Positions 58,423 to 64,000 of a stretch of 64,000 nucleotides of DNA are shown one piece after another. The stretch comes from Limnoperna fortunei. Taxonomy: Eukaryota > Mollusca > Bivalvia > Mytilida > Modiolidae. Numbering within the stretch: position 1 is the first letter of the stretch; the number at the start of each line of letters is the position of its first letter. The DNA is taken from the NCBI GenBank assembly GCA_944474755.1, contig OX104114.1, positions 45,263,070 through 45,327,069 of the forward strand. Direction: 5' to 3'. The notes under the pieces are model-generated. The model was given only the letters and a program-made list of their open reading frames with translations. It searched no databases and was not told the origin of the DNA. Made by a program: the position numbers and the translations under genes.

Positions 58423-58463
58423 GATCACTTCCGAAGAAACCACCGATCAAACGGACAACAACT

Positions 58464-59435
58464 ATGCACGCAGCAGGGAGAGGCATGCGACTAGATGCAT
58501 TTGTTGCAGGACCGATCGATTTGCAAATAGGAACTAAAACATATAGGACCGATATATATGTTGCACCGATAGACGACGAAATGTTACTAGGACTTGACTT
58601 CTTGGTAAAAGCAAAAGTAATCCTGGACTGTCGTAAACTTGTATTTTTCATCAATGGAGAAGCATTACAAATGGTTTACGGACATTCGGGACTAGTCCAG
58701 TCTGCAAAATCCATTGCAAAAGTTGCTAGGGTAACAGTTGAACAGAACACAATAGTGCCTCCGCACTCAGTAGTACAAATGAAATGTGCTATATCAGAAA
58801 CTTTGACCAATTACATCGTGGAACCAACACAGGAAATACTTAGCTCAGTTTTGATTCCACGTAGTTTCTATGGAGAGACCACACCCAAAATTAGCTTACT
58901 GAACCCAACTGATGTAAATGTGACATTGCAGGAGGGAACGGTGTTGGGTGAAGCCATTGAAGCTGATATTTTAAACTCGGGGCACGCCCCGTGTGTAGCA
59001 AATACCAAGACTACCGGATCTGACAATCAAACATTACCGAAACAACTACAGCAATTATTTGAGGAATCGAGCGCACTCCTCACATCAGACCAGAAGGGCA
59101 AATTAAAAGCCTTACTATGGGAATTTTCTGATGTTTTTGCAAAAGTCGAATTTGACTTAGGATCATTTACAGAAATAGAACATGAAATTGACACGGGCTC
59201 TGCCCGCCCTATCAAACAAAAAATCCGGCGTACACCTGTTTGTTTCGCACAAGAAGAGGAACAACATTTAAAGAAAATGTTAGACGCTAAAATAATTGAG
59301 CCGTCAACATCGGAATGGGCATCAGCTCCAGTCTTAGTAAGAAAGCGAGACGGTACTGTCCGCTGGTGTATTGATTACCGGCAATTTAAACTCAGTCACG
59401 AAGAAAGACGTTTACCCGTTACCACTTATAGATGA
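58464..59435 (+). CDS. pol: Pol: protease C-terminal part and start of reverse transcriptase
   Basis: Same frame as the upstream protease piece. The ILLGLDFL-type motif of the protease C terminus appears as MLLGLDFLVKAKVILD (residues about 33-50). A connector follows, with GTVLGEA and the pre-RT segment ALLWEFSDVFAK. The RT fingers begin at HEIDTGSARPIKQKIRRTP, continue through KKMLDAKIIEPSTSEWASAPVLVRKRDGTVRWCIDYR, and then a frameshift at about 59,385 breaks the frame. The ATG is internal; the true protein began upstream by frameshifting from gag. Confidence 0.8.
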   Translation: MHAAGRGMRLDAFVAGPIDLQIGTKTYRTDIYVAPIDDEMLLGLDFLVKAKVILDCRKLVFFINGEALQMVYGHSGLVQSAKSIAKVARVTVEQNTIVPPHSVVQMKCAISETLTNYIVEPTQEILSSVLIPRSFYGETTPKISLLNPTDVNVTLQEGTVLGEAIEADILNSGHAPCVANTKTTGSDNQTLPKQLQQLFEESSALLTSDQKGKLKALLWEFSDVFAKVEFDLGSFTEIEHEIDTGSARPIKQKIRRTPVCFAQEEEQHLKKMLDAKIIEPSTSEWASAPVLVRKRDGTVRWCIDYRQFKLSHEERRLPVTTYR

Positions 59436-59808
59436 ATGTTTGGACACATTACCTGGAAATAGCTGGTTTTCAAAGCTAGATGCAAACAGCGCCTATTACC
59501 AAATTAAAGTGAAGGAGTCAGACAAGGAGAAAACCGCGTTTATCACTAAGTATGGACTTTTCCCTTTTGTACGTATGAGCTTTGGCCTATGTAATGCGCC
59601 AGGAACGTATGCTAGGGTGATGAACCTAGTTTTACGTGGATTGACATGGAATGTAGTTCTAGCATTCCTCGACGACATTTTAGTGTTAGGAAAAACATAC
59701 GAGGACCATTTACAGAACCTACGATCTGTACTTGAACGTTTCAGGCAGCACGGTTTAAAGTTGAAACCGCGAAAATGGGACCTGTTTAAAAAAGAGAAAA
59801 GTGAATAA
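59371..59808 (+). CDS. pol: Pol: reverse transcriptase palm
   Basis: Continues RT in the +1 frame: VYPLPLIDECLDTL, WFSKLDANSAYYQIK with the first catalytic Asp, FVRMSFGLCNAPGTYARVM (the F-G-L-x-N-A-P motif), and VLAFLDDILVLGKTYEDHLQNL with the FLDD catalytic pair. It ends at a stop after FKKEKSE; a further short stretch (VVKNWPEPSTTTQVEQFLGF, about 59,845-59,900) follows in another frame. All catalytic residues seem to be kept although the gene is broken by frameshifts. Confidence 0.8.
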   Translation: MITGNLNSVTKKDVYPLPLIDECLDTLPGNSWFSKLDANSAYYQIKVKESDKEKTAFITKYGLFPFVRMSFGLCNAPGTYARVMNLVLRGLTWNVVLAFLDDILVLGKTYEDHLQNLRSVLERFRQHGLKLKPRKWDLFKKEKSE

Positions 59809-60012
59809 AGATGGTATGGCAATAGGAGACGAATATATTGATGTTGTTAAAAATTGGCCGGAACCCTCAACAACCACACAGGTGGAACAGTTCTTAGGCT
59901 TCGCTTCACAGGAACTTTATTAAGAACTTTGTAGATATTTCCTACCCGTTATATCAGTTAACCGGTAAAAAACTTCAAATGGGGACATACTGAGCAAGAT
60001 GCATTTGATAAA

Positions 60013-60696
60013 TTGAAACTATTACGGACGACCAAGCCTTTATTAACGCTACCGAATAGCACAGATCCGTTTATATTGGATACGGATGCCTCGAACTTTG
60101 CTATTGGCGCAGAATTAATTCAAGTTCATATTCCAGCGGCAGGACATCAAGGTATTCAGCGGACTACCTTGAGAATTAAAGCTAAATATCATTGGTATGG
60201 TATGACCGGGCAAATCAGGAATTTTGTGCAATCATGCAGTACATGTAATATTAATAAGAAGCCAAACAGGCGGACGAGATGTCCGTTAACCCAGTATTAT
60301 GCAGGTGCGCCCATGGAACGAGTGCACCTGGACTTTCTAGGGCCATTACCGCAGACGAAATATGGAAATGCCCACATACTGGTCATGGTGGACCAATTTT
60401 CGAAATGGGTTGAATGCATACCTTTACCCGTACAAACAGCGGAACAGACGGCAAGAGCAGCAGTTAACGAGTTTTTTTCTCGTTTCGGCTTCCCATTTCA
60501 GGTATTCACAGACCAAGGACGTAACTTTGAGAGTAGATTGTTCACATCAATTGTGATATTCTTCATTTGCACAAGGCGAGGACAACCCCGTATAGACCTT
60601 CATCGAATGGACAAGCAGAGCGATGCAACAGAACATAAATGGATGCAGTTCGTTGCTTCATGTCAACGCAACAAGACAACTGGGATGAACATTTAG
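60013..60696 (+). CDS. pol: Pol: RNase H remnant fused to integrase
   Basis: Residues about 1-38 are the start of RNase H (TKPLLTLPNSTDPFILDTDASNFAIGAELIQ), then the sequence jumps straight into the integrase zinc-binding domain (GHQGIQRTTLRIKAKYHW...CSTCN, H-x3-H...C-x2-C). Most of RNase H and the linker are therefore deleted. The catalytic core follows with HLDFLGPLP and FTDQGRNF, the first two Asp of the DDE triad. After about 60,560 the frame is lost. The Glu-bearing SNGQAERCNRT segment is readable in another frame near 60,603-60,636. Confidence 0.75.
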   Translation: MKLLRTTKPLLTLPNSTDPFILDTDASNFAIGAELIQVHIPAAGHQGIQRTTLRIKAKYHWYGMTGQIRNFVQSCSTCNINKKPNRRTRCPLTQYYAGAPMERVHLDFLGPLPQTKYGNAHILVMVDQFSKWVECIPLPVQTAEQTARAAVNEFFSRFGFPFQVFTDQGRNFESRLFTSIVIFFICTRRGQPRIDLHRMDKQSDATEHKWMQFVASCQRNKTTGMNI

Positions 60697-60899
60697 CCCA
60701 GTTGGCGGGAGCTATTAGATCATCAGTGAACCATAGCACAGGGTTGACGCCCAACATACTCATGCTTTGACGTGAGGTTAACCAACCCGTAGACCTACTT
60801 TTTAGACCGCCTAATACTAAAACGGATGAAACAACAGACGATTATGTCACAAGACTACAAGAAGCTATTTGGTCTGCACACGAAATAGCTAGAGACACA

Positions 60900-61397
60900 T
60901 TGAAAACTACACAGAGAACCATGAAACGTGACTATGACGTACGCGTCATGGAGAAGCAATACAAAATAGGAGACTTAGTATACGTTTTTGACACCGCTAA
61001 AATCAAAGGACGAGCTAGGAAATTAGACCCACCTTGGAGGGGCCCAGGGATCATCTGTGCTAAACTCTCGTCATATGTTTATAAAGTTAAATTGCAAAAA
61101 ACTATATTGACAATCAATCATGACAGATTGAAACCATGTAACGACAGTGTTGTCCCACCTTGGCTGAAACGGTGGCAGCACCGATTACAGAATGGTGAAG
61201 ATATTATAGCGGTGGGAAACCAGGAACTATATTGCTTATGTAGGAAACCCGACGATGGAGAGTTCATGATTCAGTGTGATTCATGTGAAGAATGGTACCA
61301 TGGGAAATGTATAGATGTGACACCGGAATTAGCAGACACTTTTGTTACTTTTAGATGCCCTCAGCGTCAAGACCCGGAAACGGCAGGTATTCATTAG
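60900..61397 (+). CDS. pol: Pol: integrase C-terminal domain with PHD finger
   Basis: Residues about 20-80 are the GPY/F-type integrase C terminus (YKIGDLVYVFD, then PPWRGPGIICAKLSSYVYKV, then INHDRLKP). Residues 111-156 form a PHD finger: YCLCRKPDDGEFMIQCDSC, EEWYHGKC, and FRC-x2-R at the end. Ligands are C112, C114, C126, C129, H134, C137 and C153; the eighth would be 156 but is Arg (codon CGT, one transition from Cys). Tyr111, Met123 and Trp132 sit where H3K4me3-reading PHD fingers have their cage. In chromoviruses a chromodomain takes this place, so I infer a chromatin-targeting module. Confidence 0.8.
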   Translation: MKTTQRTMKRDYDVRVMEKQYKIGDLVYVFDTAKIKGRARKLDPPWRGPGIICAKLSSYVYKVKLQKTILTINHDRLKPCNDSVVPPWLKRWQHRLQNGEDIIAVGNQELYCLCRKPDDGEFMIQCDSCEEWYHGKCIDVTPELADTFVTFRCPQRQDPETAGIH

Positions 61398-61451
61398 TAA
61401 TTAGTTTTATAATAGCGTGTACAGTTTTTATCATTTGTAAATATATTTTCA

Positions 61452-61464
61452 TCGTATTTTTCAG
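61452..61464 (+). promoter_or_regulatory. Candidate splice acceptor before the TatD ORF
   Basis: CATCGTATTTTTCAG is a pyrimidine-rich tract ending in AG, 29 bases before the ATG of the next ORF and 55 bases after the pol stop. It would allow a spliced subgenomic mRNA, as env genes use. Confidence 0.45.
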
Positions 61465-61493
61465 ATTACTTGTACGAGATAACATTGTTTAGA

Positions 61494-63026
61494 ATGAGCA
61501 AGAGGCCACGTAAAGGCGATGAAGATAGATGGCCTACACCATCAGAAGCTTTTGGATCTACATTGATGCCCTTTGCCCCGGGAGTAGGGCGGGGAACACA
61601 CGTGAGCAGTCACGTTAGTGGGGAACATGGACAAGGCGAACAACATGCGGAGGTGAAGCAGGAACCATCAAATCGGAACGAAGATGAAATGTCCGATGTG
61701 TTAGAATTGCATGATACTTGTAATTACATTGATTGGTCAGATTTACAAGTCCCAATGGACTCAGTTGAGACCACTGTGCAGGATGACACAGTTAATACTG
61801 AAAAACTTGATGATTCACGTATGTGCATTAAAGAAACAGTTAGCATAGGGACACAGTGCTCAGTGTCCAGAAAACGAAAAGCAGATACAGACCCCTTATG
61901 CGAGTATGATCAGACACAGAAGGAGTCAATTTGTCCGATTCCTACCTGTAAGATACCTACGAAGAAATTAAAGCATCATTGTTGGGAATTTCACTTACCA
62001 TATATTTTCAAAGATAGGATAATAGAGGAGAATGAAAACGATCCAGATTTTCAGCGTTTACGTGCTTTAGCTTTGGAAACCTTAGCGCGATGGATAATTG
62101 GACCAACAGCAACTGTCCACGATTTGGCACAGTTCGTCAGAGAACATAAGGACATGTACCCAGATAATTGTATGATGATGGACAGATGTCAGATACAAAT
62201 GACGAATTTAACTAGAGTAATGGAGTGGGACACTCTAGTAGACGGACGATTTAGTATGTATCCAGTAAACTCACCAGCAGTTCTCATGCAATGGAGAATT
62301 TTTATTACGTTACTAGCAAGATTATCGCCCAGTAGGCGGGCACAGTTCAGAAGAATAGGCAGTGATTACGTAAGAGGACAATCAGCAGTAAATCGGGTTT
62401 TACCCGTTAATACATTTACTAGAAGGAACAAGAGATCATATCAAGGGAGTCGCCATCCCTTTACTTCAGGAATAAGTAGAAGTACCACAGAAACTACCTC
62501 AGTACAATCAGTACAGACACCCGTCGGTACTGCCGTCGCGGATGCGAGACTAATTATTAACAGGAAAAAGGCTAAACAAGCGGAAGTTACCAGGACAGAT
62601 ACCAGGCCAGAGGAGCCCGACGAAAATAATAATGCGAAGACAACAGTTCAAAGGGTATCGGTCATTCCTAAGGCATTCGATAGTCATTTTCACTTGGACA
62701 GAGCAAGCATATTGCTTACAGGATTTTTAGACTTAACCATGGATAGTTGGTTAAGTAGACAAGTTGTACCTACACCTTCGATTCAAGTAGACATCGTAGG
62801 AGGAGTAATAAACTATTGCGACCCAGTCACTTACCCGGCGTTATGGCCGGAATCACAATGGAAAGTTGCAATCGGGTTTAACCCGCGCGCAGCGCCTTAT
62901 TTTACCCAAGACAATTTTGATCAGTTAGAGCAGACCTTGCAGGATGCAAGAGTGGCAGGCCTAGGTCAGATAGGTCTGGACCGCACATGTAAAAGCACCA
63001 GGAACGAGTATTCGAGAGAATATTAA
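61494..63026 (+). CDS. Retrotransposon accessory ORF: zinc-finger-like motif plus TatD-type nuclease domain
   Basis: From ATG 61494 the protein is 510 residues to a stop caused by a frameshift. Residues 1-145 are acidic/basic and disordered, with a possible nuclear signal (RKRKAD). Residues 147-167 read CPIPTCKIPTKKLKHHCWEFH, a C2H2-like zinc motif. An alpha-helical region of unknown kind (about 175-300) follows, then a basic linker. From about 396 there is a TatD/TATDN2-like TIM-barrel hydrolase: DSHFHLDR with the HxH metal site, WKVAIGFNPRAA, and GLGQIGLD, where TatD enzymes normally have Glu at the Gln. The rest of the domain continues in another frame from 62,993. It lies between pol and the missing 3' LTR. 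I infer a metal-dependent nuclease made by the element; its role is unknown. Confidence 0.75.
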   Translation: MSKRPRKGDEDRWPTPSEAFGSTLMPFAPGVGRGTHVSSHVSGEHGQGEQHAEVKQEPSNRNEDEMSDVLELHDTCNYIDWSDLQVPMDSVETTVQDDTVNTEKLDDSRMCIKETVSIGTQCSVSRKRKADTDPLCEYDQTQKESICPIPTCKIPTKKLKHHCWEFHLPYIFKDRIIEENENDPDFQRLRALALETLARWIIGPTATVHDLAQFVREHKDMYPDNCMMMDRCQIQMTNLTRVMEWDTLVDGRFSMYPVNSPAVLMQWRIFITLLARLSPSRRAQFRRIGSDYVRGQSAVNRVLPVNTFTRRNKRSYQGSRHPFTSGISRSTTETTSVQSVQTPVGTAVADARLIINRKKAKQAEVTRTDTRPEEPDENNNAKTTVQRVSVIPKAFDSHFHLDRASILLTGFLDLTMDSWLSRQVVPTPSIQVDIVGGVINYCDPVTYPALWPESQWKVAIGFNPRAAPYFTQDNFDQLEQTLQDARVAGLGQIGLDRTCKSTRNEYSREY

Positions 63027-63466
63027 CGTTGACGACGCCAAACAGACCCATAATTCTACATCTAAGGGGAGATAATAAAGATGTAACAGGATATGCAGTA
63101 TATGAAAGAGCTTTGGAAATATTATCAATGCATTGCGAACCAGAACAATGCATTCACTTGCATTGCTTCCATGGAACCAGTAACACAGTTCGTAAGTGGA
63201 GAAGTAAATTTGTTAATACTTATTTCAGTTTCACATTAAAGGTTAAAGAGTTTAACCACGAACAGAGAGAAGCGGTAAAGTTGATACCGGACCATAGACT
63301 TTTGCTGGAGACGGACTCCCCATACACGACAACGTCAGCGGTAACGAGGCAGATGAGCCCAGTTTACTTAGGAGAAGTATCTTTGATAGTAGCAGGGATA
63401 CGAGACCAACCAGTGGCAGAAATTTTGAACTTGACACTACAAAATGGACAATATTTGTATAAATGA
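62993..63466 (+). CDS. C-terminal half of the TatD-like domain, other frame
   Basis: The frame is open from 62,993 (overlapping the previous ORF) to TGA at 63464-63466. It contains VFERILTLTTPNRPIILHLRG with the third metal-binding His, CIHLHCFHGT with the HCF-x-G signature His, and HRLLLETDSPYTTT with the catalytic Asp, followed by the helical C terminus ending NGQYLYK. All are in the order and spacing of TatD-family enzymes. A one-base indel between about 62,990 and 63,000 separates it from the N-terminal half. No ATG starts this frame, so it is not an independent gene. Confidence 0.75.
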   Translation, partial: KHQERVFERILTLTTPNRPIILHLRGDNKDVTGYAVYERALEILSMHCEPEQCIHLHCFHGTSNTVRKWRSKFVNTYFSFTLKVKEFNHEQREAVKLIPDHRLLLETDSPYTTTSAVTRQMSPVYLGEVSLIVAGIRDQPVAEILNLTLQNGQYLYK

Positions 63467-64000
63467 CCAGTTCGCAGAGGCAACTGATGAAAACTTGTGG
63501 ATCAGGATAGATGTTGATTAATTGAGAACCTGTTGATCAGGATAGAGGTTGATTATTTCAGCAAGGGCTGAATAATCGTTGTATTTAACTTTTTATTCAC
63601 GCAGAGGCTGAATAAATTTTTTTTATTTTGTCCAGCAGAGGAGCTGGACAGGCGTTTTATATTTAATTTAGATAGTTATTAAATTGAATTATTTTTGGTA
63701 TTTGACTTCAATTCAAGCAGTGGCTGATTGATTTCAAGATGTGATTGTGTAGTGTTCAATTTAAATTCAGATAGAGGATGAATTAACTTTTGTATTGGAC
63801 TCTCCTGCTGAGGAATTCATTGTTAGAAATGTCTATGATTAAGTCGTGTTCAGAGGAACAATGTCAGTTGTATTTTAAGTCAACATGTGATTAAGTGTTA
63901 ATTTGGTGATTCAACAATTTGTCTGGGTAATGGTGCATTGTACTGATGGTAGAAGTTTCTCCGTTAATCAGAGAACCGGAGAACTGTATATAGATGAAGT
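63467..64000 (+). repeat. Stem-loop series in the 3' untranslated part of the retrotransposon
   Basis: Consecutive short hairpins with purine loops: 63551-63577 (GATTATTTCAGC / GCTGAATAATC), 63592-63616 (TTTATTCA / TGAATAAA, loop CGCAGAGGC), 63629-63650 (TGTCCAGC / GCTGGACA, loop AGAGGA), 63708-63731 (imperfect, loop with CAGTGG), 63761-63786 (TTAAATTCA / TGAATTAA, loop GATAGAGGA), 63847-63860 (TGTTC / GAACA, loop AGAG) and 63957-63983 (TTCTCCG / CGGAGAA, loop with AGAGAA). The arms differ in sequence but the loops keep AGAGG or a close variant. Confidence 0.65.

Larger units (their letters stand above)
55848..64000 (+). mobile_element. Ty3/gypsy-type LTR retrotransposon with PHD finger and TatD-like ORF (3' end outside window)
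   Basis: In order on the plus strand: putative 5' LTR, primer-binding site, leader, gag with zinc knuckle, aspartic protease, RT, RNase H remnant, integrase with HHCC and DDE motifs, PHD finger, then a separate zinc-finger/TatD-nuclease ORF and a stem-loop-rich 3' region. The PR-RT-RH-IN order and the RT motif FLDD assign it to Ty3/gypsy. It is inactive: in-frame TGA codons in gag and PR, frameshifts in RT, IN and the TatD ORF, and loss of most of RNase H. No 3' LTR is seen before the window ends. Confidence 0.85.

Noticed and set aside
61470..61493. Upstream start for the TatD ORF at 61,470
   Set aside because: That codon is TTG; the first ATG in frame is at 61,494.
63467..64000. 3' LTR of the retrotransposon
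   Set aside because: No match to the TGTGCGGTGACACC start or to the rest of the putative 5' LTR was seen before the window ends.

Overview
The window looks like nuclear DNA of a bivalve mollusc, most probably a mussel-like species. It is AT-rich and intron-bearing, has GT-AG exons, and is dense in short palindromic elements and tRNA-derived SINEs. Several carry the molluscan tail that reads roughly CGTCCTGAATATAGCTGAA and ends in AATC repeats. There are no operons, ribosome-binding sites or prokaryotic genes, and most of the window is non-coding.

Layout. Bases 1-1188 hold the 3' end of an unrecognised repetitive protein gene. From 1.3 to 16 kb there is intergenic DNA with hairpin elements, SINEs, two head-to-head tRNA-like sequences and one candidate Ly6-type exon on the minus strand. 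From 16.4 to 21.1 kb lies the one apparently intact host gene: a minus-strand gene for a small secreted protein with two EF-hands. Three coding exons, a TATA box and a 5' UTR exon can be read. Its introns carry SINEs, a dead Tc1/mariner transposase and a palindromic MITE. From 22.5 to 26.9 kb are minus-strand exons of an unknown gene, interrupted by a stop.

Bases 28,881-45,630 are two nearly identical tandem copies of an 8.3-8.4 kb unit. Each contains a decayed promoter and signal-peptide exon of the EF-hand gene. A fourth EF-hand relic (exons 1 and 3, no exon 2) lies at 53.6-55.0 kb, so the locus is a birth-and-death gene cluster. Between them are an older copy of part of the unit (45.9-47.2 kb), a degenerate tandem array (47.2-48.4 kb), scrambled gag relics (48.5-49.4 kb) and two fragments of reverse transcriptase of the kind usually assigned to Penelope-like elements (50.0-51.9 kb).

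From about 55.85 kb to the end of the window runs a Ty3/gypsy-type LTR retrotransposon on the plus strand: putative 5' LTR, primer-binding site, gag with a zinc knuckle, protease, RT, an RNase H remnant and integrase. It is inactivated by stops, frameshifts and a deletion. Two features make it the most interesting object here. The integrase C terminus is fused to a PHD finger. Downstream of pol, where a retrovirus would have env, there is a separate long ORF with a zinc-finger-like motif and a TatD/TATDN2-type metal-dependent nuclease domain, preceded by a good splice acceptor. After this ORF comes a series of short stem-loops that share an AGAGG-like loop. The 3' LTR is not in the window.
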